A stretch of DNA of 41,166 nt from a virus. The stretch spans positions 1 to 41,166 of the IMG/VR virus record IMGVR_UViG_3300023109_000046. One strand, given 5' to 3'. This document shows positions 19,131-27,742 of the stretch, one piece after another. Each line of letters begins with the position of its first letter. Position 1 is the stretch's first letter. The translations under genes were made by a program, and so were the position numbers. A model generated the notes under the pieces. It did no database searches. It worked only from the letters and a program-made list of their open reading frames with translations, and was not told the origin of the DNA.

Positions 19131-20332
19131 AGTTTGCCGGACAATATAATGTAAAAAGCTTTAAAGTATACCAATCTGCGGATACCGGCCTCGATCTTGG
19201 TGGAGTATTTATAGATCTGTCGATATATGAAAATATTTTTTCTCAAAGTTTGTCAGTTCGGGCAACAATCGTAGACACTCATGACTTTGTTACATTAATT
19301 CCTATCATCGGGCAAGAATCTGTAGAGCTAGAAATCGAGATGGCTACAGATTCGGAAGAAGCGCCGATCGATCCTATAAAATTAGATTTAGTAATCTACA
19401 ACATAACTAACATAGAACGAGACGGGGAGACGCTAACATACGTGCTAGACATGACCACCAAAGATTTTATAGAAAACTTCGAAAAGAGAGTATGCACTGG
19501 TCATAGAAAAGAAAGTTCTTCTTCCATAGTCAAAAAGATATTCAAAGAATTAGGTTCCGAAAAAGAACTTAATATTACTGCGAGCGACGACTCGCAGACT
19601 TTGGTAGTTCCCAACATGACTCCGTTTCGGGCAATTAACTGGCTAAAAAACAAATCATTTTCAAATAATTATTCGGCTCCATACTATTTTTTCGAAACTG
19701 CGAATGAATATAGATTTAAGCCTTTGTTGGAGATGGCAGAATCTGACTACGTAAAAGAGTATACCAAAACCGTTCCAAATACCGGCAATCCGGCAGAAGA
19801 AGAATTGAAGATAATAAATTATACTGTAATCTCTAAGTTTTCGGTATTGGACAATATAACCTCGGGTATGTATGCCGCCAAAGCAAGAACAGTAGATTTG
19901 ATCGGCAGAACGTATGACCAATTTGGTCATAACTATTGGGATAATAATTATTCTCCAAAACTTGCTGAAAATAAACTTCAGGCGAGCAAAGCTTATAATT
20001 ATTCCCCAAAGAACGAATATCTTCTTCCAGAAAACTACCTAAATCCGTACCAGCAGGATAAGTTTTATTTGCAATCAAAATCTAATGAACAAATCTTTAA
20101 AAATTTCAAGATTAAGGTGGACGTATTCGGAGATAGTCGAGTGTCTTCTGGAGATGTCATTAGGTTAGTTTTCCCCGAGGCAAGCTTGCCCGAAGGCGAG
20201 CTCGGACCACGAGAAGATAAGAATTATAGCGGCAATTGGCTGATTGTAGCAATCAAGCATACCTTTCAGAAACGAGGATATACTATGACCGTGGAACTGG
20301 TCAAAGACGGCTCTGGAGTTAGCTATGGATAG
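19127..20332 (+). CDS. 27: Baseplate hub protein gp27
   Basis: 401 residues (T4 gp27: 391). Its trimer forms the hub ring holding the spike. The N-terminal YNVKSFKVYQSADTGLDLGG, IYENIFSQSLSVRATIVDTH, the YVLDMTTKDFIENFEKRVCT segment and the LVVPNMTPFRAINWL block are typical hub (gp27/VgrG N-terminal) signatures. The C-terminal VFGDSRVSSGDVIRLVFPEA is the usual last tube-like barrel. Translation is coupled at both ends: it overlaps gp53 by 4 bases and the spike gene by 8. Confidence 0.92.
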   Translation: MKFAGQYNVKSFKVYQSADTGLDLGGVFIDLSIYENIFSQSLSVRATIVDTHDFVTLIPIIGQESVELEIEMATDSEEAPIDPIKLDLVIYNITNIERDGETLTYVLDMTTKDFIENFEKRVCTGHRKESSSSIVKKIFKELGSEKELNITASDDSQTLVVPNMTPFRAINWLKNKSFSNNYSAPYYFFETANEYRFKPLLEMAESDYVKEYTKTVPNTGNPAEEELKIINYTVISKFSVLDNITSGMYAAKARTVDLIGRTYDQFGHNYWDNNYSPKLAENKLQASKAYNYSPKNEYLLPENYLNPYQQDKFYLQSKSNEQIFKNFKIKVDVFGDSRVSSGDVIRLVFPEASLPEGELGPREDKNYSGNWLIVAIKHTFQKRGYTMTVELVKDGSGVSYG

Positions 20333-21170
20333 TTTGATGAACGCTGGTATTATTTGGTGGCAGGGAATCGTTCAGGACATCGACGATCCAGAAAAAATTG
20401 GCAGAGTTAAAGTAAGAATTTTTGGTTACCACACCGAAGATATCGATATAGATCTACTTCCGTGGGCATCGCCTATAATGCCCATAACGTCTGCAAGCAT
20501 CGGCGGTCTTGGAACCTCTCCTACCGGAGTAATTACTGGTGCGTGGGTTGTCGGGTTTTTTCGAGACGGAGATTCTGCAGAAGATCCAATCATCTTCGGT
20601 ACAGTCCCCGGCAAACCGCAAACTAAATTGAACACTCAAAATAAATTTTCTGATCCGGCTGGCCTTTACCCCACAGAAAATAAAGATTCTCTGTTACCCA
20701 ACGGAAGTATTCTCAAAGAATCGGATGTCAATCGGCTAGCAACTGGCGACAACACGGATGAGACTATTGTACAAACAAAGAAGGACTCAATAGATTCTGC
20801 AGCAGGAGAGCCTATAACCCCATATGCGGCAAAATATCCTCACAATAATGTATTTAGCACTAAGTCGGGCCACCATGTAGAATTTGATGATACGCCAGGA
20901 TCTGAAAGAATACACATCTATCACAAATCGGGAACATTCATCGAAATTCATCCAGACGGAACTACAGTCAAGAAGTCTAAAAATGACGATTACGAAATAA
21001 TCGAAGGAGATAAAACAGTCCACATCACCGGAAATTACAAGATGATAGTGGACGGAAAAATTTCTGTTCATGGAGGTTCTGCTGCGGAGTATAAATATGG
21101 AGGAACGCATAAAGTAAATTCTGGAGGGACTCATACTATTGAGGCTCCTAAATTAGACCTAAATCCGTAA
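20325..21170 (+). CDS. 5: Baseplate spike protein, gp5-type without lysozyme domain
   Basis: 281 residues against 575 in T4 gp5. Residues 1-100 are the OB-fold (IIWWQGIVQDIDDPEKIGRV, KVRIFGYHTED, WVVGFFRDGDSAEDPIIFGT). After a linker, GHHVEFDDTPGSERIHIYHK and the repeats GTFIEIHPDGTTVKKS, DYEIIEGDKTVHITGNYKMI and VDGKISVHGG form the triple-stranded beta-helix needle as in VgrG. T4 gp5 carries a lysozyme domain between these parts; here only about 60 residues join them, so the murein-cutting function is absent. Overlaps the gp27 stop by 8 bases. Confidence 0.9.
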   Translation: MDSLMNAGIIWWQGIVQDIDDPEKIGRVKVRIFGYHTEDIDIDLLPWASPIMPITSASIGGLGTSPTGVITGAWVVGFFRDGDSAEDPIIFGTVPGKPQTKLNTQNKFSDPAGLYPTENKDSLLPNGSILKESDVNRLATGDNTDETIVQTKKDSIDSAAGEPITPYAAKYPHNNVFSTKSGHHVEFDDTPGSERIHIYHKSGTFIEIHPDGTTVKKSKNDDYEIIEGDKTVHITGNYKMIVDGKISVHGGSAAEYKYGGTHKVNSGGTHTIEAPKLDLNP

Positions 21171-21176
21171 GAAACC

Positions 21177-21608
21177 ATGGCATATTCAAATACATCGGCA
21201 GATAATAACGTAGGCATTCTCGGAAAAAATCAATATCTGGATATTGATCTGTCCTTCAAGAAAAATCCTATAACAAACGACATAATGATGAAACGAGATG
21301 TCAATGCAATTAATCAAGCATTGCGCAACTTGCTTCTGACTAATCGGTTTGAGAGACATTTTTCGCCGTCCTTTGGAGGGAATATATACAACTCATTATT
21401 TGAGCCCCAAGACGAATTCACCGCTAGAGATTTGGAAGATAATATTAGCAGAACAATAGAAAATTACGAAAGGCGGGTCAAAGTAGTTTCTGTTAACGTA
21501 AATTATCCCGAATTATATCCAAACGCAGCAAAATTGCAAGTAGTTTATGTATTGATATCTACCGATGAGGAAGTTACGACCACCTTCACTATAGAGAGAA
21601 TCCGATAA
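21177..21608 (+). CDS. 25: Baseplate wedge protein gp25
   Basis: 143 residues (T4 gp25: 132). gp25 is the sheath-initiating wedge core protein, related to type VI TssE. The opening YLDIDLSFKKNPITNDIMMK, RDVNAINQALRNLLLTN, the RFERHFSPSFGGNIYNSLFE block and EDNISRTIENYERRVKVVSV are all family hallmarks. The stop overlaps the gp6 start (TAATG). Confidence 0.97.
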   Translation: MAYSNTSADNNVGILGKNQYLDIDLSFKKNPITNDIMMKRDVNAINQALRNLLLTNRFERHFSPSFGGNIYNSLFEPQDEFTARDLEDNISRTIENYERRVKVVSVNVNYPELYPNAAKLQVVYVLISTDEEVTTTFTIERIR

Positions 21609-23473
21609 TGGCAAGAACTATTCAAATATCCGACTTAGATTTTAAGGATATTAAGCAGAATATCATTGAATATATGAAAAATGATCCGACGTTTTCGGAT
21701 TATGATTTCGAAGCTTCCGGACTCAATACGCTGGTCGACATTCTATCATACAATACTCATTATACCTCATACTATTTGAATATGATAGCCAATGAAATGT
21801 TTTTAGATACTGCAAGAATGCGCGAAAACGTAGTTTCTAGAGCAAAAATGTTAGGTTATGAAGTAAAATCTAATATCGCACCAAAGACAGTAGTCTCGAT
21901 AGTTATAGAAAAGATCGGTCCATTGGAAAGCGAAAACGCAGCTGTGCTCATTAATAGCGAGTTTAAATTTTCTGCTAGTTTGGACGGAGTATCTTATAAC
22001 TTTTTCCCAGAAGTTCCTAGATCTGCTGCAAAAATATCATCAACAGTCGCCACAGATGGCGCGACAGTAACCACAAGGTACTTTCTGAGAGACCTAGTAT
22101 TAGTTCAGGGAGATCCTGTTGTCGAATATTTTGTGGTGAACACTACAAACCCGAATCAGCGATTTGTATTGTCGAATGATACTGCAGACACCACATCCAT
22201 CAAAGTAACGGTAAGAGAGGATTTAACCACTGACGAGTTTACCGAATTTAAGCGCCCAACAGATACTATGGAGCTAAGTGATATATCGAAATCCTTTTTT
22301 GTTCAGGAAGTTGAGAGTGGATTGTATGAAATATTTTTTGGTGACGGGGTGCTGGGGTCTGCGGTAGAAAGTGGCAATGTAATATCCGTCGAATATTTGA
22401 CAACAGCTGGGTCGGATTCTAACGGCATTGCAAAAATAAATTCTAATAATACCGATTCTGAGTTCAAGATAATAGAATTGACTACTATAAACAAAGTATA
22501 TGGGGGATCTGACAAAGAAACTACGGATTCTATCAAATTTTATGCCCCAAGAACGTTTGAAGGCCAAAACCGAGCGGTAACAGTCAGAGATTATAAAACA
22601 ATTATTCCAAAAATTTATACGCAAGCATCTTCGGTCAATGTTTGGGGAGGAGAAGATAACGATCCCCCCCAATTTGGCAGAGTTTTTATATCAATAAAAC
22701 CAAATGATGGAAGCTTTCTAACAAACTTTGAAAAAGCTTCTATACAGAATCAACTGAAGTCAAATTACTCTATACTGACAATTCTGCCAGAAATTACGGA
22801 CCCGAATTATACTAAATTGATCGTAACTAGTAAAGTAAAATACGACAACGAGGCTACAATTCTGGGCGAAGATGAATTGAAGTCGGGGGTTGTGGCCACC
22901 ATCAAAGATTTTAGTGATACTTTTATGAACGAATTTGATAACTATTTCAGATATTCTAATTTTGTTAGCTCAATCGACACATCTAACGATGCAATAACCA
23001 ACAACACTACCACGGTAGACTTGCAGATCGAAAAGAAAATAACGCTAAACGCAAGATCTCAATATATTTATCAGTTTAATAATGAAATTATGCCAAGAAC
23101 TTTGTCCTCCACCGGATTTACAGTCATGAACTCCAATAATCTTCTATATATCGAAGATGACGGAGAAAGTTACCTAAAGTTTTATTATACTGATGCAAAT
23201 GGGAAGCGAGTATATGTCTCCACTGTTACCGGAACGATAGATCACAAGAAAGGGACCATTACTATTAATGATCCGATCATAACAAATTTAGAAAATAACG
23301 CAAGCTTTTTGAAGATAAGAATCTCGCCCAAAGATCAAGATGTTTTCCCCAGAAGAAACCAGATCTTATTTATTGATCCGCAAGATATATCAATAACCAT
23401 GATGGCAGATACCGATGATTATAACAATAATTATGATATATCCACCCAAAGTGTTAGTATTATTAGAAGATAG
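21608..23473 (+). CDS. 6: Baseplate wedge protein gp6
   Basis: 621 residues (T4 gp6: 660). gp6 dimers form the inner ring of the baseplate and trigger its change of shape. The N-terminus (FSDYDFEASGLNTLVDILSY, NTHYTSYYLNMIANEMFLDT, then ARMRENVVSRAKMLGYEVKS) is the classic gp6/gpJ-type wedge signature. The middle has ITVREDL-like beta domains and YEIFFGDGVLGSAVESGNVI; the C-terminal KFYYTDANGKRVYVSTVTGT is typical of the T4 branch. Start coupled to the gp25 stop; gp7 starts 4 bases after its stop. Confidence 0.96.
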   Translation: MARTIQISDLDFKDIKQNIIEYMKNDPTFSDYDFEASGLNTLVDILSYNTHYTSYYLNMIANEMFLDTARMRENVVSRAKMLGYEVKSNIAPKTVVSIVIEKIGPLESENAAVLINSEFKFSASLDGVSYNFFPEVPRSAAKISSTVATDGATVTTRYFLRDLVLVQGDPVVEYFVVNTTNPNQRFVLSNDTADTTSIKVTVREDLTTDEFTEFKRPTDTMELSDISKSFFVQEVESGLYEIFFGDGVLGSAVESGNVISVEYLTTAGSDSNGIAKINSNNTDSEFKIIELTTINKVYGGSDKETTDSIKFYAPRTFEGQNRAVTVRDYKTIIPKIYTQASSVNVWGGEDNDPPQFGRVFISIKPNDGSFLTNFEKASIQNQLKSNYSILTILPEITDPNYTKLIVTSKVKYDNEATILGEDELKSGVVATIKDFSDTFMNEFDNYFRYSNFVSSIDTSNDAITNNTTTVDLQIEKKITLNARSQYIYQFNNEIMPRTLSSTGFTVMNSNNLLYIEDDGESYLKFYYTDANGKRVYVSTVTGTIDHKKGTITINDPIITNLENNASFLKIRISPKDQDVFPRRNQILFIDPQDISITMMADTDDYNNNYDISTQSVSIIRR

Positions 23474-23477
23474 ATAA

Positions 23478-26400
23478 ATGTCAAGCCCAAATTTAAAGAA
23501 TATTTCAGCAATTGTCAAGGAAAGTCTACCATTTCATCTTCGAGAGGGGGATTATGATAAATTTGTTCTTTTTCTAGAGTTATACTATGATTGGTTGAGC
23601 AAAGAAGGCAGCCCGCTAGATACTATGGCGGATATTGCCGAGTATGGCGATATTGACAAAACGCTAGACATATTTGTAAACCAATTCAAGTCAGAAATTG
23701 GATCGGTTTTCCCTTCCGTGACGCGCATACGAGACAAAAACACCAATTCAAAGTTATTATCTGCACTGTTTAACTCGGCTGCGCAATCAACTTCGGAAAA
23801 TGAAACCTTTGTCCAAGACTCCTTTGTCGGAAACGGCATTGTATCGGAGTTTTTATTATCCTACAACGATCCATCATATTATTTTGGGAAGAATATATCT
23901 CCGTATGTTGCAGAAGTAAAGGTGTACACGAATCCCGCAAATCCTTTTTCGGGAATTCCTGCGTCAGATTCCAGCTTGCTATCATTCCCATCGGATTATA
24001 CAGAACTATCAGAGGGCGTGGATTATCATCTGTCTTCAGATAAATTATTTTTTGGCGAAGAAAATAATATTGTCGCCCCATTAGACGGCGTATCGATTGT
24101 GGTAGTTTTTCGGTTGAGGACGGATCCCACATCATCGCCGGATAAAAATATCGAAGAAGAAGAAAAGAAAAGATTTACCGATCAAAATCATTTTTTTAAG
24201 CTTCTCCGAAGCTTTTATGAATCTAAAGGTTCGCAAAAATCCTTGAAATTTCTTTTTAGAGCATTCCTAAACGAAGATATCGATGTATATTACCCCAAAG
24301 AAAATATCTTCAAGGCGAGCAATAACCAATGGGTCCAAAGTAAGAGCGTAAGAACAAAGCCTAATACTACTTCTGCCACAGGAACTCCGGTCCGGCTAAT
24401 CGGAGAAACTAGTTCTGCCGTAGGTGTAGTAGAATCTAAGATTGACTTCGCTATATCTAATTTTAAGGTCAATGAATATTTTTTGGGCGATATCGCTGGC
24501 GAATTCCAAGATCAAGAAAATGTTTTTGTGGAAATGACCGACGGCCGGTTAGTTAAAGAGCAGCTATATTCTTGCGTGATCGGATTTAACATATTAGTGC
24601 CGGGCAAAGATTACCCGAGAAATTTTAATTTGGATTATAGTCTTAGTAGCAACGGGACGGGGTCGGGGTTTAGCGCAAAAATCAATAACACCACAACAGG
24701 AGAAGTTTCTGCTGTCGGCGTAAATACTTCGGGCGAAAATTATATCACGGGTGAGTTTGTCAAGTTTGTCAACGACGGAACATTTGGCAGCGGGGCGATA
24801 GGAAGAATTTCTAAAGTCGGCGGAATAGAGACTGAATTTGATATTACTTGGACACAGGACACTAAGTCAGGAAACTACCCGCAAATTACTTGGAACATAT
24901 CAGATCATCCATCTGCAATATTCGATTCTCAGTCGTCAAATGAAGTAGAGGCATATTTAGTCAATCGCGATACAAAATACGAGGATGTCGTGCTATTGTA
25001 CGATTTTGATACAGTAAAATCTTCTTCAGTATTCTACGAGTTCAGGGACGATGCAGATAGTGTTCGTCATAATGCATACAGAGAAAATCCTTCTTTCGGT
25101 TCTGCGATAGGAAACTTTAGCTTATCGTTGCGAGGAGATGGGTATGTCCGCATTCCTGAAGCTGCTGGTAGGTTTAATGAGCAAAACGATTTCACCATAG
25201 ATTTTTGGTACTACGGCATCGGCGGATCTGATTCTGTCGTGTTGGCATTTAATGGTATCGGACAAAACGATTCTTCTGACATACTAGTATTGAAGCATCT
25301 TGCTTCGGGTCAATTCGAAATAATTGCTTCTGACAATTCTAATATAACCAGAAATTATGTCTCTCCTATCGACACGCAGCTAACCCAGCTAGACAGTTGG
25401 AGACATGTCGTTATATACTCTTCAATATCAGAAGGGACCACGATATATTTAGATGGGATCGAATCGGGAGATTTTCCTGATCTAATCGTGGGAATGACTC
25501 CCGATGCTATTTTGACGTTGGGTGCGGATAATGATGATTCTGATAGCGGAACTGATATGTCTACAGCATATTTTGGATCATTTAGAATTACGAAAGGTAG
25601 AAGATTCGCCGAATATGCGGACAGCGCAGAAGAGGTTCGAATATTTGGATGGGAGTTAGATCCAATACAGGTCGCAAGAAGATTGTCCGACTATCAATAC
25701 TCAATAAATTCGGTAGCAAATACGATATCTTATATGGAATACGGAGTAACCGGAGATTTAGTTCCTGCCGCAATACCAGATTGGCAATCGTTACAATTAA
25801 AGTTTAAGAATGTTGCCAAGGGCCCAATCGAAAAGATCGAGGTAGTGACCGGCGGGTCTGGATATGCTAGAAATCCCTACGCATACATCTCGGACCAATC
25901 CGACGGATACATTTCAAGCGGATTAGGAGCATCAGTTTCTGTTGTTGGATCAGATATTGGAGGGATAGAAGATATATCTATCCGCCAGCTGTCCTCAGAT
26001 CCCGCTCATGACGGATTTGGTGTTGGGTATGGTAATCCCCCAACTTTAGATTTAACCTCGCTAGGGGACGGAAGCGCGCAGGTAGAGGTCCTTACCGGTC
26101 CATTATGTGTTCGCGAAGGCGCATTTACTACGGATCAGAGCTTTGCGTCTTCCGATAATAGAATACATGATGGATATCTGTGGCAAGATTATTCGTATGT
26201 AGTAAGAGTAAATCGCGTAATTGATGAGTGGAGAGAGCTGATTAAGCGAGTCATTCATCCTGCAGGAATGATGGTTTTTGGCGAAGTGACGCTTACCACC
26301 AAGATAGAAGGAAAGCGTCTTAAGCAAGCAATCTTATATTTATTTTATGAAATCATTAAGAATGTCGATGTTACGATGAAGAACATGGATGGTCTTGGCA

Positions 26401-27692
26401 GATGGACAGCCGGTACTAAATTGGATGGCTCGGGCAATGTTGTCAATAAACAGACGCCGGTAAACTCTCAGGACTTGATGTCTTCTGGCCTCATCCTAGA
26501 ATACGACAATCGGCAGGAAGATATATCTTCGATGACTGGTATCTCGGACGATACCCCGATTGGAGCCAGCGTGGATGTTGGTGAAGGGAGATACGCACTT
26601 CTAAGCAGTGCAGACGAAATTAATTTTACCACAGCAAGTACATTTTCCGAAATCCAATATGTTGTGCTAAACCACAAAGACCGCTTCAATAAAAGCCAAA
26701 AACATTATTATGAGAGTGGTATTATCGGAAATTATTTTACGTTTTATAATGTATCCGAAAAGATCGTAACGGACGATGAACATCTGGCAACCAGATCCTT
26801 TGCGAAATTTGAAGTTAGCAGCGCAATGTCAACCGATAAATATATTCTATTAGGGGTTAATTTGATTAGTTCTTATAGTTCGCTGGACTCAGATTTGATT
26901 GAGCCAGGAAACATAGTAGAATTTCGGTGGGATAAAATTTCAAGAGGCAATGTAGGAAGAATAAATACTAATTGGATCGGTTCTGTTAAAGATGGTGCCG
27001 ATCCAAGGGACGAAAAGTTTATCGTGAGTATTGCTACGCGTCATCACGAAATTCCAAGTTTAGGAACTACATATAAGAGCTTAGAAAGGTTTAAATTTTT
27101 CTTTGACACGATATATTCATTTGACGATCTGATACGATATAGATTTAGCCCTCAAGAAGAGGCTATGGACTCTCCATATTTAGCATATTACGGATATACT
27201 GGAATATTCCGGAATACTTCTATGACAGGAAATCAGGTTACTGTGATTCAGAAGGAAGACGGAACTAATGTGTGGGGAGTTGTTCCCATATTTTCCCAAA
27301 ATAATTTTTTGGGCATTACTGATTTTTCTGATCACAAGTGGCCAACTACTACAATAAAACAAGTAGAAGACATGATTGATAGGAATTATCATGCAGTGCT
27401 AGATTCTAGAATAACACTGAAACCAAAGTATTTAGTTATAACCGAAGAAAATTCAGAAAGCGACGGGCCCCGGGCTATAGGAATGACAAATCTTTCTATA
27501 GAGAGATCTAAGTTTGCCATAACCCCACAGCTGCTGGACAACAATCTAGAGACTACAAAGATAACGGATATAGACTCAAAATATTTCGAAAAAACAAATT
27601 TTGCACACGAATCAATCCTGAGTGTGTATGATGCGAATAGTGTTCCAGCAAGCTTGGAAGATTTAAATTCTTTAACACAAATCGTAGATTAA
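23478..27692 (+). CDS. 7: Baseplate wedge protein gp7 with inserted LamG-like domain
   Basis: 1404 residues (T4 gp7: 1032). The N-terminus (SSPNLKNISAIVKESLPFHL, ELYYDWLSKEGSPLD, then FFKLLRSFYESKGSQKSLKF with LFRAFLNEDIDVYYP) is the gp7 signature. Residues about 505-720 form a concanavalin/LamG-type module: VLLYDFD, SLSLRGDGYVRIPE, FTIDFWYYG, WRHVVIYSS, TIYLDGIE and AYFGSFRITKGRRF. Such domains bind carbohydrates or proteins, and T4 gp7 has no equivalent that I know. A glycine-turn repeat (GGSGYARNP) follows, then DYSYVVRVNRVIDEWRELIK and HPAGMMVFGEV, which belong again to the gp7 core. Confidence 0.88.
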   Translation: MSSPNLKNISAIVKESLPFHLREGDYDKFVLFLELYYDWLSKEGSPLDTMADIAEYGDIDKTLDIFVNQFKSEIGSVFPSVTRIRDKNTNSKLLSALFNSAAQSTSENETFVQDSFVGNGIVSEFLLSYNDPSYYFGKNISPYVAEVKVYTNPANPFSGIPASDSSLLSFPSDYTELSEGVDYHLSSDKLFFGEENNIVAPLDGVSIVVVFRLRTDPTSSPDKNIEEEEKKRFTDQNHFFKLLRSFYESKGSQKSLKFLFRAFLNEDIDVYYPKENIFKASNNQWVQSKSVRTKPNTTSATGTPVRLIGETSSAVGVVESKIDFAISNFKVNEYFLGDIAGEFQDQENVFVEMTDGRLVKEQLYSCVIGFNILVPGKDYPRNFNLDYSLSSNGTGSGFSAKINNTTTGEVSAVGVNTSGENYITGEFVKFVNDGTFGSGAIGRISKVGGIETEFDITWTQDTKSGNYPQITWNISDHPSAIFDSQSSNEVEAYLVNRDTKYEDVVLLYDFDTVKSSSVFYEFRDDADSVRHNAYRENPSFGSAIGNFSLSLRGDGYVRIPEAAGRFNEQNDFTIDFWYYGIGGSDSVVLAFNGIGQNDSSDILVLKHLASGQFEIIASDNSNITRNYVSPIDTQLTQLDSWRHVVIYSSISEGTTIYLDGIESGDFPDLIVGMTPDAILTLGADNDDSDSGTDMSTAYFGSFRITKGRRFAEYADSAEEVRIFGWELDPIQVARRLSDYQYSINSVANTISYMEYGVTGDLVPAAIPDWQSLQLKFKNVAKGPIEKIEVVTGGSGYARNPYAYISDQSDGYISSGLGASVSVVGSDIGGIEDISIRQLSSDPAHDGFGVGYGNPPTLDLTSLGDGSAQVEVLTGPLCVREGAFTTDQSFASSDNRIHDGYLWQDYSYVVRVNRVIDEWRELIKRVIHPAGMMVFGEVTLTTKIEGKRLKQAILYLFYEIIKNVDVTMKNMDGLGRWTAGTKLDGSGNVVNKQTPVNSQDLMSSGLILEYDNRQEDISSMTGISDDTPIGASVDVGEGRYALLSSADEINFTTASTFSEIQYVVLNHKDRFNKSQKHYYESGIIGNYFTFYNVSEKIVTDDEHLATRSFAKFEVSSAMSTDKYILLGVNLISSYSSLDSDLIEPGNIVEFRWDKISRGNVGRINTNWIGSVKDGADPRDEKFIVSIATRHHEIPSLGTTYKSLERFKFFFDTIYSFDDLIRYRFSPQEEAMDSPYLAYYGYTGIFRNTSMTGNQVTVIQKEDGTNVWGVVPIFSQNNFLGITDFSDHKWPTTTIKQVEDMIDRNYHAVLDSRITLKPKYLVITEENSESDGPRAIGMTNLSIERSKFAITPQLLDNNLETTKITDIDSKYFEKTNFAHESILSVYDANSVPASLEDLNSLTQIVD

Positions 27693-27701
27693 AAAAATTG
27701 T

Positions 27702-27709
27702 TATAAATA
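27702..27709 (+). promoter_or_regulatory. Late promoter TATAAATA before gp8
   Basis: A perfect box 10 bases after the gp7 stop and 34 bases before the gp8 ATG; it gives gp8 and the following genes their own late start. Confidence 0.85.
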
Positions 27710-27742
27710 TAGGATTAGACAAAATTTAGAGGACAATGATCA

